DNA of 54,691 nt from UBA3871 sp041797745 (GTDB lineage: Bacteria > Bacillota > Clostridia > Peptostreptococcales > Anaerovoracaceae), in NCBI GenBank assembly GCA_041797745.1, contig JBHBZU010000002.1:1-54691 (forward strand), written 5' to 3'. The notes under the pieces are model-generated. The model searched no databases, had not been told where the DNA came from, and saw only the letters and a list, made by a program, of their open reading frames with translations. Both the position numbers and the translations under genes were made by a program. This document shows, one piece after another, positions 32,262 to 42,600 of the stretch. Position 1 is the stretch's first letter; every line of letters starts with the position of its first letter.

Positions 32262-33839
32262 ATGTATTACAGAATTAATGAAATAAAATTAAAAGCGGAG
32301 CAATCCCAAGCCGATATACCGGCTTCTATTATTAAGAAATTGGGTAAAGCAGGGAAAGGCTTAAAAATTACTGATTGGCGCATAGTTAAACAATCTGTGG
32401 ATGCAAGAGATAAGGGCGACATACTCATAGTATACAGCCTTGATTTTGCTGTTGAGCCAAAGGACAGAAAGCTGGATTTACCACAGCCTGAACCGAAAGA
32501 ATATATTTTACCTGACTATGTCGGAAGCTCCGTTTTAAAATATAGACCTGTGGTTTGCGGTTTTGGACCTTGCGGTATGTATGCAGCTCTGATACTGGCT
32601 TCTGCGGGTTTCAAACCTATTGTGCTTGAACGCGGTTCCGAGATGAAAAAACGAATTGTCGACGTTGAAAACTTCTTGAAAGCAGGAAAACTGAATACCG
32701 AATCCAATGTACAGTTTGGCGAGGGCGGAGCAGGAACTTTTTCAGACGGAAAATTAACAACAAATATCAAAGACGCCCGTATTTCCAAAGTCCTTACAGA
32801 GTTTGTGGAAGCAGGAGCTGATGAAAATATTCTATATAAGCACAGAGCACATATCGGTACGGACGTACTTAGAGATGTGGTTGTAAATATCCGAAAAAAG
32901 ATTATTTCTTTAGGGGGCGAAGTGAAATTTGATACCCGTTTAGAAGATATTGTAATTGAAGAGGGACGTGTCAGGGCGATAAAAACCAACAAGGGAGATA
33001 TTGAAACCGATTGTCTTTTGCTGGCTCTTGGGCACAGTGCAAGAGATACTTTCCGTATGTTAAATGAACATCAAGTAAAGCTCCAACAAAAGCCGTTCTC
33101 CATAGGAGTGCGTATTCAGCACCCTCAAGAGCTTATAAATGTGGCACAATACGGAAAGAATTATCACAAGCTGAATCTGCCACCTGCGGAATATAAACTG
33201 TCTTACCATTGCAAGAGTGCTTCTGAGGGAGGCGAAAACGACGGAAGAGGGGTATATACTTTCTGTATGTGTCCCGGGGGAGAGGTTATCAACTCCAGTT
33301 CACATAAAGAGGGAGTTGTTACCAACGGCATGAGCTACAATGCCAGAGATGGTGAATTTGCAAACAGCGCATTGTTGGTGGACGTGAGAACTTCGGATTT
33401 TTCCGGCGACCATGCTCTAGCAGGCATTGAATTTCAGGAAAAGTATGAGCATTTGGCTTATTTGAACGGGGGCGAAAATTACTCCCTGCCAAGCTGCACT
33501 ACGGGAGAGTTTATGAGAGCAAGAAAGGGCGAGTTTAACGCGGGAGAAGCTGTTATAAGTTCTCTGCCGAGATTTGCGGTTTCAGCCATCAGTGAAGCTT
33601 TACCGCATATGGCAAGACAGCTTCGAGGCTTTGACTCCGAGGAAGCTAAGATGTTTGCAGTGGAAACCAGAAGCTCCAGCCCCGTAAGAATTGTGCGAAA
33701 TGAAGATTTACAGGCCTCCGTGGGCGGACTTTATCCTTGCGGCGAGGGCGCAGGCTATGCGGGTGGAATTGTGTCGGCGGCAGTTGACGGTATTCGCGTG
33801 GCGGAAAAAATAGTGGAAAACTATAAGCCGAATTGGTAG
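32262..33839 (+). CDS. COG2509-type FAD-dependent dehydrogenase
   Basis: A 525-aa protein. The first 70 residues form a small N-terminal domain typical of this family (DWRIVKQSVDARDKGDILIVYSLDF). The FAD fold is VVCGFGPCGMYAALILASAG, followed by ERGSEMKKRIVDVE, VQFGEGGAGTFSDGKL and the C-terminal PCGEGAGYAGGIVSAAVDG. Length fits. It is three nt after the HI0933-type gene. Substrate unknown. Confidence 0.88.
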   Translation: MYYRINEIKLKAEQSQADIPASIIKKLGKAGKGLKITDWRIVKQSVDARDKGDILIVYSLDFAVEPKDRKLDLPQPEPKEYILPDYVGSSVLKYRPVVCGFGPCGMYAALILASAGFKPIVLERGSEMKKRIVDVENFLKAGKLNTESNVQFGEGGAGTFSDGKLTTNIKDARISKVLTEFVEAGADENILYKHRAHIGTDVLRDVVVNIRKKIISLGGEVKFDTRLEDIVIEEGRVRAIKTNKGDIETDCLLLALGHSARDTFRMLNEHQVKLQQKPFSIGVRIQHPQELINVAQYGKNYHKLNLPPAEYKLSYHCKSASEGGENDGRGVYTFCMCPGGEVINSSSHKEGVVTNGMSYNARDGEFANSALLVDVRTSDFSGDHALAGIEFQEKYEHLAYLNGGENYSLPSCTTGEFMRARKGEFNAGEAVISSLPRFAVSAISEALPHMARQLRGFDSEEAKMFAVETRSSSPVRIVRNEDLQASVGGLYPCGEGAGYAGGIVSAAVDGIRVAEKIVENYKPNW

Positions 33840-33935
33840 AAAAGTAGTGTGTATATGTAATAACCAGCAGACATTTGTGTGTGGAAGAAAACATGACTTA
33901 GAAGATTAACGAAAGGCGCGTAAACAGATAAAGAC

Positions 33936-36065
33936 ATGAAAAAAACAGGCTTCGGAGAAATCATTATAAGCATAATAACGGTTTTGGTATGCATTGGTAT
34001 GCTGGGAGTGATTATTTGGCAGGCATCCTTTACCAATCCTCAAAAAGAGCCCACAGATGAGCTTTGGACTTTAGAAATTGGAGAACCTATGGATGAGTTT
34101 ACCGATTTAGTTCAAGGATACAGCATGATGGTTCCACACGGTCTTGAAGTAGACATGAATTATTCTTCCGTGAGGGCGGTGCTGAAAAATGAAGATATGC
34201 GTATTGAGATATATAAGCAACCTATGGAAAACACCTCTTTTGAAAGTTATACCTCCTACTCCAACTATTTTTTAGAGGCGGAGGAGGTACAGGTGGTTTG
34301 CAATGAAGAAGCGGACTGGCAGGGGCAAAGGGCAAAAATTCTTATTTGGAACAGGGAGAAGCTGCCAAATTGTGAAAGTGACCTGTGCCATTATGTAAAT
34401 ATCGAAATTCCGCCGGTAGAGGCTACAGGAAGCGCTTTTACGGTTTTCATAAAATCGGGACATCCCATAGAATCTAAAGAAGACGCGGTTTATATGCTGA
34501 ACAGTTTCAAACTGCTAAAGGATGAGGAGTTAAAGGATCCTTATGTCAGAGTTTCAGCTGAAAGAGATATTAAAAGCAGAGGCTGGAATAAGGAGACGGA
34601 AGCATTTTATCAGAAATACTTCGGCGAAAAAGCAAAGCTTACTTGGGGGATATTTGAGCCTAAAACAGCAAGATTTGACTATTCACAGCTTGAAAAATAT
34701 GAAACTTATTTTGATTACAATTTCCCTGTACTTGTAAATTACACAGAGGCGGATGTAAAAAAACATAAGAACCTGAAAGGGAGGCTGGAGAGAGCTTGGG
34801 AACACAAAGGTGCTGTGCTTGAACTGACCTTGCAGATGGTTCCGAATGATGATAAAAATATGCTTTACGGCGTGCTAAACGGTGAATACGATGACTTTTT
34901 ATATGACTACGCCAAGGTAATTGCGGATTTCGGACATCCTGTAGTTTTCAGACCTATGAATGAGATGAACGGAGATTGGTGCGTATACTCTGCATACCAT
35001 ACATCCAAGGATACAGAGGTCTACAAGAATGCATATAAATATATATACAACGTATTCAAGGAAACAGGAGCTACCGCAAATACAATTTGGGTATGGAATC
35101 CAAACAGCTTGTCTTATCCTGACTTTAGGTGGAATCATACCCTAATGTACTATCCTGAGGATGAGTACGTAGATGTTATCGGGCTTACAGCCTACAATAC
35201 AGGTGCTTATTATCATACCGTGGGAGAAGACTGGATAGAGTTTTCAGATCTCTACCAAAATATGTACAATACTTATCTGGACTGGTTCGGTCAGCCCTTT
35301 ATGATTACGGAGTTTGCCTCTGCCAGCTTTGGCGGCGATAAAGCAAAATGGATGGAATCCATGTTTGAACAGTTACAGGGCTATGACAAGGTGAAACTGG
35401 CTATATGGTGGGACGGTTGCGATTGGGATGTTTACGGCAATGTGGCAAGGTCATATTTTTTAGATGAAGATGAGGCTTGTTTAGATGTTTTTAAACGAGG
35501 CATTAAGGGAGAAATCCCTGCAAAAGTGAATGTTTCCGATACGGGAAAAGTGCGAGGCTTATTGAAATATAACACCGCTTATACAAAAAATCGTTTGCAG
35601 GAACTGATATTGGCATTGGCAAAGGACAAGAGAGAAGCCTTTTTAAAAGGCACTACTATTGAAGAATTAAAGAAAACAGGCAGTGACAATACCAGACCTG
35701 ACTGGCTGATATTAAGGAAAGACGGCACTTACGGATACTCCAAAGAAAAATTAAAGGAACTTATAGATTCAGGTTATATTGCCGGTGAAGTAAAAGCGGG
35801 AGAAGTTAAGAACCCTGCACATTCACCGGAGGCTACTGTTGGAGAAGATATAAAAACTTCGCAGAAACCCGTTAAACCTGATACCAATTCGGAATCCTCC
35901 AATGAAGAAACCTCTGAAACTTCGGGAAAGGGTAGCGACGGCTCCGATTTTGAGGGTAGCGACGGACATTCAGGCAAAGGGCTTGAAAAAGATTCACAAG
36001 CGGATGTTGAAGCAGGCAGCGGAACTGCCACAGCTACCACAGGGGGTAGCTTACAAATTCCTTAA
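33936..36065 (+). CDS. Membrane-anchored GH26-like glycoside hydrolase
   Basis: A 709-aa protein with an N-terminal membrane anchor (10-30), a domain of unknown type (about 45-195), a GH26-like barrel (about 220-510) and a low-complexity Ser/Gly/Glu/Asp/Thr tail (about 630-709). Catalytic residues fit E343 in FRPMNEMNGDW (acid/base) and E459 in MITEFASAS (nucleophile). GH26 enzymes hydrolyse beta-mannans or related glycans. The ribosome site before the ATG is weak. Anchoring outside the membrane is inferred from the single N-terminal segment. It could trim capsule, exopolysaccharide or imported glycans. Confidence 0.82.
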   Translation: MKKTGFGEIIISIITVLVCIGMLGVIIWQASFTNPQKEPTDELWTLEIGEPMDEFTDLVQGYSMMVPHGLEVDMNYSSVRAVLKNEDMRIEIYKQPMENTSFESYTSYSNYFLEAEEVQVVCNEEADWQGQRAKILIWNREKLPNCESDLCHYVNIEIPPVEATGSAFTVFIKSGHPIESKEDAVYMLNSFKLLKDEELKDPYVRVSAERDIKSRGWNKETEAFYQKYFGEKAKLTWGIFEPKTARFDYSQLEKYETYFDYNFPVLVNYTEADVKKHKNLKGRLERAWEHKGAVLELTLQMVPNDDKNMLYGVLNGEYDDFLYDYAKVIADFGHPVVFRPMNEMNGDWCVYSAYHTSKDTEVYKNAYKYIYNVFKETGATANTIWVWNPNSLSYPDFRWNHTLMYYPEDEYVDVIGLTAYNTGAYYHTVGEDWIEFSDLYQNMYNTYLDWFGQPFMITEFASASFGGDKAKWMESMFEQLQGYDKVKLAIWWDGCDWDVYGNVARSYFLDEDEACLDVFKRGIKGEIPAKVNVSDTGKVRGLLKYNTAYTKNRLQELILALAKDKREAFLKGTTIEELKKTGSDNTRPDWLILRKDGTYGYSKEKLKELIDSGYIAGEVKAGEVKNPAHSPEATVGEDIKTSQKPVKPDTNSESSNEETSETSGKGSDGSDFEGSDGHSGKGLEKDSQADVEAGSGTATATTGGSLQIP

Positions 36066-36120
36066 ACAGAACAGAAAATAGAATACAGAACAGAAAACAA
36101 AATAAGGTGATTAAAAAAGT

Positions 36121-36152
36121 AAGGCAGCGTTTCAAACGCTGCCTTGTTTTTT
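36121..36152. terminator. Bidirectional terminator between GH26 gene and gpmI
   Basis: aaggcagcgttt pairs with aaacgctgcctt with a very small loop, then T-rich sequence. A-rich sequence on the left serves the minus strand gene. Confidence 0.88.
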
Positions 36153-36177
36153 ATAATTTGTCTTATAAGCCTATAAT

Positions 36178-37716
36178 TTATTTAAGAAGTGAACGTCCTG
36201 TCATTTCTGGCGGTTGAGGCAGTCCCATTAAAGCTAAAAGGGTTGGGGCTAAATCTGCCAGCTTGCCACCGTCAGATAAACTGCACGGTTCTTTTGCAAT
36301 GTGCAAAAGAGGAACAACATTTAAGGAGTGAGCTGTCATAGGCTGACTGTTCTCATCAATCATGCAGTCGGCATTTCCGTGGTCAGCAGTAAGTAGAATC
36401 TGACCGTCTTTAGCAAGTACCGCGTCTACAATTCGAGAAACGCAAATGTCAAGTGTTTCAATGGCCTTGATAGCTGCTTCCATGATTCCCGTATGACCTA
36501 CCATATCCGCATTTGCGAAATTTAGAATAATCATATCGTATTTTTCCGTTGCAATTTTTTCCAAAACCTTTTCTGTTACAGCAAAAGCGCTCATTTCAGG
36601 CTGTAAATCATAAGTGGCAACCTTTGGTGACGGGATGAGTTCTCTATCTTCTTCAGGGTTTGGGGCTTCAACGCCGCCATTAAAGAAGAAAGTAACATGG
36701 GCATATTTTTCAGTTTCGGCGATTCGAAGCTGTTTGAGCCCAAGACTTGAAATGTATTCTCCTAAAGTATTGCGGTAGCTTTCAGGTGGAAAAGAAACTT
36801 CAACATTCGGCATAGAAGCGTCGTATTGTGTCATGCAGGTATAATGAAGATTCTTTGGATATTTAGTACGAACAAAGCCGTCGAAATTATCATCTACTAA
36901 AGCGCGAGTAATCTGACGAGCGCGGTCAGGTCGGAAATTGAACATGATAACCGCGTCGTTGTCGCTTATTGGAAGGAAAGGATTTTCAGGACTGTCAATC
37001 ACTGTTGGAAGCACAAATTCATCGTTTTCATTGCGGTCATATGCTGCTTCAACTGCACTGATTGCAGTTTTCGCTTTTTCACCTTTTCCAAGAGTCAGCG
37101 CGTCATAAGCCAGCATAATTCTTTCCCAGCGTTTATCTCTATCCATAGCGTAGTAACGACCTGAAACGACACCTATTTGACCAAGACCGATTGCTTTCAT
37201 GTGATTTTCAAGTTGCTCAAGGTACGTAATTGCACATCTTGGGGGAACATCTCTACCGTCAAGGTAGGAATGAACCTCAACACTTTTCAGACCGCGACTT
37301 TTAGCCATATCTAAAAGTGCGAGGAGATGACTTATATGGCTATGAACGCCACCGTCAGAAACAAGACCCATAATGTGAAGAGTGGAACCGTTTTCAGCAG
37401 CGTGATCCATAGCGTGAATAAGTGGCAGGTTTTCAAAGAAATCGCCATCTTCAATGGACTTGGTAATGCGAGTAAGCTCCTGATAGATAATGCGACCTGC
37501 ACCGATATTCAGGTGACCTACTTCGGAGTTGCCCATCTGACCCTCAGGAAGCCCCACATCCAAACCGCAGGCACGTACTGTGGTGTAAGGATATGAAGCA
37601 AAGATTTTATCAAGATGAGGGGTGTTTGCCTGATAGATAGCATTCCCCTCATGCTCGTCGTTTATACCGAAACCGTCAAGAATCATAAGCATGGTTGGCT
37701 TTTTTGTAATTTCCAT
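36178..37716 (-). CDS. gpmI: 2,3-bisphosphoglycerate-independent phosphoglycerate mutase
   Basis: A 512-aa two-metal glycolytic enzyme that interconverts 3- and 2-phosphoglycerate. Metal ligand D14 (MILDGFG), the phosphoserine S64 (MGNSEVGHLNIGAGR), HSYLDGRDVPPR, NFRPDRARQ, NADMVGHTG and LTADHGNAD are all present. The start is the ATG at 37716, placed after aaagga and giving MEITKKPTMLMILDGFG; the longer frame to 37764 adds residues not seen in the family. It has a long leader with two tandem leader modules. Confidence 0.95.
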   Translation of the reverse strand: MEITKKPTMLMILDGFGINDEHEGNAIYQANTPHLDKIFASYPYTTVRACGLDVGLPEGQMGNSEVGHLNIGAGRIIYQELTRITKSIEDGDFFENLPLIHAMDHAAENGSTLHIMGLVSDGGVHSHISHLLALLDMAKSRGLKSVEVHSYLDGRDVPPRCAITYLEQLENHMKAIGLGQIGVVSGRYYAMDRDKRWERIMLAYDALTLGKGEKAKTAISAVEAAYDRNENDEFVLPTVIDSPENPFLPISDNDAVIMFNFRPDRARQITRALVDDNFDGFVRTKYPKNLHYTCMTQYDASMPNVEVSFPPESYRNTLGEYISSLGLKQLRIAETEKYAHVTFFFNGGVEAPNPEEDRELIPSPKVATYDLQPEMSAFAVTEKVLEKIATEKYDMIILNFANADMVGHTGIMEAAIKAIETLDICVSRIVDAVLAKDGQILLTADHGNADCMIDENSQPMTAHSLNVVPLLHIAKEPCSLSDGGKLADLAPTLLALMGLPQPPEMTGRSLLK

Positions 37717-37826
37717 AGGTGAGAGTCCTTTCGTATTTAAAAATTGTTTAACCTTATATGTCATAACTTAGATTGTATGCAATCACTGAAATGATTAGAC
37801 CATATTCCTCATCATAATTTTTATAT

Positions 37827-37867
37827 GAAGATATGGTGAAATGACTATTCAAAAGGAAGTCAATATA
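37827..37867 (-). promoter_or_regulatory. Leader module copy C upstream of gpmI
   Basis: On the minus strand TATATT (37867-37862), 13 nt, then atagtcatttcaccatatct and tc (37848-37827). It is 69 bp from copy D in tandem. A poor -35 suggests that only copy D is an active promoter and that copy C lies in its transcribed leader. The downstream arm atgaggaatatg can pair with catatcttcat. Confidence 0.65.
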
Positions 37868-37895
37868 TATATCCTCTAATGTATAAGATATATAT

Positions 37896-37936
37896 GAAGA
37901 TATGGTGAAATAGCTATAAAACCAGGAGTTATTATA
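37896..37936 (-). promoter_or_regulatory. gpmI promoter and leader module copy D
   Basis: On the minus strand TTGCAA (37959-37954), 17 nt, TATAAT (37936-37931), 13 nt, then atagctatttcaccatatct and tc (37917-37896). This is a consensus sigma-A promoter. The TTGCAA is palindromic and is also the -35 box of the divergent flippase promoter. Confidence 0.75.
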
Positions 37937-37953
37937 ACACAGCCCTGCTTTAA

Positions 37954-37982
37954 TTGCAATTTCAGGCTAAAAATGCTATAAT
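37954..37982 (+). promoter_or_regulatory. Promoter of the flippase gene
   Basis: TTGCAA at 37954-37959, a 17-nt spacer, and TATAAT at 37977-37982. The predicted transcript starts about 60 nt before the ATG at 38051. Confidence 0.8.
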
Positions 37983-38050
37983 ATTTCAGCAAAAATACAT
38001 TTTGCAAATTTTCAAGCTAGGTTTTTAGCATATATATAAAGAGGCTTAAA

Positions 38051-39664
38051 ATGACAGAGATTAAACAGAAATCATTCGTTAAAAGTGCTGCAATTTTGGG
38101 GATTGCAGGAATTTTAGTTCAGGTAATGGGAGCCATATTTCGTATTCCTTTAGCTAATATTATAGGAGATGACGGCATGGGGTATTACCAGACGGCTTAT
38201 CCTATTTATGTAGCCCTTTTAGTCTTTTCCACCAATGGAGCACCGGCAGCTATTTCCAAGATGACCAGCGAAAGAATAGCTCAAGGTAGGTACAGGGAAG
38301 CTCACAGGGTTTTCAGACTTTCTTTTATCCTTATGGGTATCATGGGCGCTCTTTTCTTTGGGGCGGTTGCTCTTTTTGCAAATCAGATTATTGAGTATTT
38401 CGGCGATCCGGGAGCGTATTATGCTTTGCTTGCCATTTCGCCGGCATTGCTTTTTGTACCGATTATGGCAGTATTCAGAGGATATTTCCAAGGTATGCAG
38501 GAAATGGGACCCACTGCAGTCAGCCAGCTGGCTGAACAGGCAACAAGAGTGGCTTTGGGACTTACTTTAGCTATAATGCTGGTAAGCAGCGGTATTGACA
38601 AGGCGGCGGCGGGAGCTACCATAGGAACCAGCATAGGACCGCTGGTGAGTATTTTGGTGCTGTATATTATCTATCTTAAGAAGAGGACTTCCATCAAGAC
38701 CCGTTTTGAAGAGGACACTCACGGGGAAAAAGAAAGTAGCGGCAGCATTATTAAAACTTTGGCTCTTATTGCTGTTCCTATTACTATCGGCGTATCAATT
38801 ATGCCAATAATGAATTTGGGAGATTTACTCTTTGTCATTCCAAGGCTTAAGAGCATAGGTTACAGTGTAACTTACGCAAATTCTCTTTACGGTCAGCTGA
38901 CAGGCATGGCAATTCCCGTAATAAATGTACCGATGGCTTTGGCACTTTCCATGGCGCTTGCTATGGTTCCCGCCATTGCTGCGGCTAATTCCGTTAACAA
39001 TAAATCGGCTTTGGAGAATAACATCAGATTGGGTATGCGTATGGCAATGCTCATCGGCGTGCCTTGCTCTTTGGGGATTATGTCCATAGCACGTCAGGTT
39101 ATGTTAATGCTCTATCCGCTTCAGAGAGAAAGCGCTGAAAGCGCTGCGGATTGTCTATGGATTTTGGCAGTAGGTGTAGTCTTTCTCTGCATTGGACAGA
39201 CTACCGCAGGGATTCTACAGGGACTTGGCAAGCCCGGACTTTCTGTTTGGGGACTGCTGGCAGGCTTTGTTGTTAAATGCATATCTACTTATATTTTGAC
39301 CGCCATGCCGTCCTTAAATGTTAAGGGGGCTGCATGGGGAAGTGTTTTAGGTTTTGTGACAATAGGCATATTAAACTATATTGCGGTAAGAAAAGTGACA
39401 GGAATAAGACATGACCTTATGCTTACCTTTGTAAAGCCTATTCTTTCAGGAGCCATCATGTATGGAGCGGTTAAGCTGGCATATGCAGGTTTTAACATGG
39501 TTAGACCTGACAGCATGTTGGTTACCCTTATAGTGATTTGCTTTGCGGCGGCGGTTTACGGCTTATGTATCCTTAAGAGCCACGCCATTGCAGTTGAAGA
39601 GATTGAGATGTTACCAAAGGGGACGAAGCTGGCTAAACTTATACGTAAGCTGCATTTAGCGTAG
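38051..39664 (+). CDS. SpoVB/MurJ-type lipid flippase (MOP superfamily)
   Basis: A 537-aa protein with about fourteen membrane segments. The N-terminus (GIAGILVQVMGAIFRIPLANI, then GDDGMGYYQTAYPIYVALLV) is the typical opening of the SpoVB/YtgP group, which move lipid-linked precursors such as lipid II for peptidoglycan across the membrane. Length fits. It is transcribed from a consensus promoter and followed at 11 nt by addA. Whether it is a sporulation (SpoVB) or a general (MurJ-like) flippase cannot be decided. Confidence 0.88.
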   Translation: MTEIKQKSFVKSAAILGIAGILVQVMGAIFRIPLANIIGDDGMGYYQTAYPIYVALLVFSTNGAPAAISKMTSERIAQGRYREAHRVFRLSFILMGIMGALFFGAVALFANQIIEYFGDPGAYYALLAISPALLFVPIMAVFRGYFQGMQEMGPTAVSQLAEQATRVALGLTLAIMLVSSGIDKAAAGATIGTSIGPLVSILVLYIIYLKKRTSIKTRFEEDTHGEKESSGSIIKTLALIAVPITIGVSIMPIMNLGDLLFVIPRLKSIGYSVTYANSLYGQLTGMAIPVINVPMALALSMALAMVPAIAAANSVNNKSALENNIRLGMRMAMLIGVPCSLGIMSIARQVMLMLYPLQRESAESAADCLWILAVGVVFLCIGQTTAGILQGLGKPGLSVWGLLAGFVVKCISTYILTAMPSLNVKGAAWGSVLGFVTIGILNYIAVRKVTGIRHDLMLTFVKPILSGAIMYGAVKLAYAGFNMVRPDSMLVTLIVICFAAAVYGLCILKSHAIAVEEIEMLPKGTKLAKLIRKLHLA

Positions 39665-39675
39665 TAGGAGAGTTT

Positions 39676-42600
39676 ATGAGGTTCAATGAAAAACAACAAG
39701 AGGCAATAAATCACAGCAAGCCGAATCTTTTGGTGGCGGCAGCCGCAGGCTCGGGAAAAACCGCAGTCTTGGTTGAACGTGTGACAAGGCTTATTTTAGA
39801 GGGCGAAGCAAGTATTGACGAAATGCTGGTGGTGACCTTTACAAAAGCTGCCGCTTCGGGAATGAAAGAGAAAATTGTAAAGTCCGTCAGAAAGCGCATA
39901 CGTCAGGATGGCGAGAACGGAAACCTTGCCGGAGTCGAAAGGCTTAAACACCAGCTTGCGCTTATGCCTGAAGCCGATATCTCTACCTTTGACTCTTTTG
40001 CTCAAAAGATAGTAAGAGAGAACTTTCAGGTAATTGATGTGGATCCGGCAGTTAGAGTCGGTGATGAAAATAAAATTAAGTTAATCAGCAATCAGGCCCT
40101 CGACCTTTTGCTTCGTCAGGAGTTAGAGGACGGGCAGGCTGATTTTCTTGCGTTTATGGATGCTTATGCAGACTTAAAAAGTTTAGAATCTGTTAAGAAA
40201 ATGATTTCTGATTTTTACACTAAAATCAGAGCCTTGGACAATCCTTTCGGATTTTTTGAAGCCGCAGTGAAAAGGCTTGACTGCTCCACGGAAGACTTTT
40301 TTAAAAGTCCTGCTATGGACACCCTAATTTGCGATTTAAGCGATAAAACTCATAACATCACAGAACTTACAGACAGGGCGGAAAAAATAGTTTCAGAACC
40401 TAAATTAGCGGGTATTAGGGCAAAGCTTGAGCCTGAACTCAATGCCTTTAGAGCGGTAAAAGCAGCTACGGAAGAATTTAAAACAGCTTTCGATGATTAT
40501 CGAAACGGACGAAAAGAAAGTATATCAGAAGAATTTAACCGCCTTAAAGACAGCTTTATAACGGCTAGCGGACTGGGGGTTCGTTTGGTTGCAACAAATG
40601 ATTGCAAGGCGGAGTATGAGGAAATAAAGGAAGAACTAAAAAGCTTTAGAGATGGGTATAAGGGCGCAGTAAAATCCTGCGTAAATGTGTTTTTTTATCA
40701 GGATTTTGAAGATAGCATAGCTGAAATTAAATATACCTATGAATATGCTAAAACTTTCTACGATTTGGTTTTAAAATATGACAGGCTTTTTTATCAGCTT
40801 AAAACCGAAAAGAATATGCTGGATTTTAACGATTTCATGCACTTGGCCCTTAAAGCACTGGAAAATGAGGACATTGCAGAACAGTACAGGCAACGCTTCA
40901 AGTTTATTTTCGTAGACGAATATCAGGATTCAAACGAACTTCAAGACGCGCTGATTTCACGCCTTTCTACAGGGGACAATGTGTTTATGGTAGGTGACGT
41001 GAAACAGTCAATTTATCGTTTCCGTCAGGCTGAACCTGCTCTTTTCAAAGACAGATATCATAAATATAAAAATTTAAATGACGGAGGGGCGGTTATAGAC
41101 CTTAACTGTAACTATCGAAGCAAGAAATCCGTCATAGACTCTACCAATGAAGTATTCAGACAGGTAATGGAGGGTTACGACATTGACGCGGAGTTAAAGA
41201 GGGGAAATACCTATGAGGGCAAATACAGATATGGCACTGAAATTTATTTGGTAAATCAGACCCAAGATTCCGCTTTTCGTGAGGAAAGTTCAGAGGATGA
41301 AACCTTTGAAGAGGTTTTCAAAAAGGATGAATTAGAGGCTTTGGAGCTGATAAAACTCATAAAGAATACCATGAAAAAAGGAACTATGATTCCTTATCTT
41401 GAGGGCAGCGAGTACAAGGAAAGACCGATAAGCTACAGGGACATAGTTATTTTAAGAAGTTCTACAAAGGATATTTCAGATACTTTCAAAAAAATTTTTG
41501 AAGAACAGGGAATACCTCTGTTTGCGGAACAAAATGACGGATACTTTGAAACCATAGAGGTGGAAATTTTCCTCAACCTCTTAAAGATTATTGACAACAC
41601 AAGACAGGATGTACCGCTTATAAGCGTACTTTTCAGCTCCATTTTCGGATTTACCGCTCAGGATTTGGCAGAGATAAGAGTTGCTAAAAAGGGAAGAGAA
41701 TATGCTTTTTATGACGCTTTCTTTGCCTGTGCAGGAGCCGATTCCGAACCTGTCAGAGCCTCTAAAGAGCTTTGCAATAAATGCAATGCTGCATGGCAAC
41801 GGATTTTGGGTTGGAAAGAGGACGCACTTATGATGCCGCTTACAGACCTTATTTGGAAGCTTTACAGAGAAACGGGATATTACCTTTATATCGGCGCACT
41901 CCCAAGAGGACAGCAGCGTCAGACCAACCTTAGACTGCTGGTGCAGAAAGCTCAGGAATTTTCCGAAACTTCATCAGGAATTTATGCCTTTCTTTCGGAA
42001 ATTGACGCTATTAAAAACAGAAAAATTCCTGTGCCGCCGGCTAATACTCTCGGTGAGAATGCAAATGCAGTAAGGCTTATGACTATTCACAAGAGCAAGG
42101 GGCTGGAGTTTCCCGTGGTTTTAGTTACAGGCTTACATAAGCAGCTTAAAAATAATGACAGAAGCGGAAAACTCAGCTTTAACAAAAGGCTTGGCATAGG
42201 TCTGCCGATAGTTGATACAGAGCTTAGCATGGAGAAGAATACCATACTTTCAAGCCTTATTGAGCTTCAGAATAATTTGGAGGAAATGCAGGAAAGACAA
42301 AGACTTCTTTATGTTGCCTTTACCAGAGCTGTTGATTGGCTTATACTTTGCGGAGTTGTTAAGGACTACGATAAACTTAGGGAAGAGTGGGAAAGGCTTC
42401 AGCCTATGGATAATATTAGAGCCTTGGAAGCAAAAACCTATTTGGATTTAATCATGCCTGCGCTTATGAATAAGTGCCAGCTTACGATTGAAAATCCTCA
42501 AAGTTTGGATTTTGCTTTGGAAAAAGAAGTAAAAGAGAAAGCTGTCAGCTTGAAACAACAGCTTGATTCCAAAGATATTAAGGTGCGTAAGGAGATTTCC

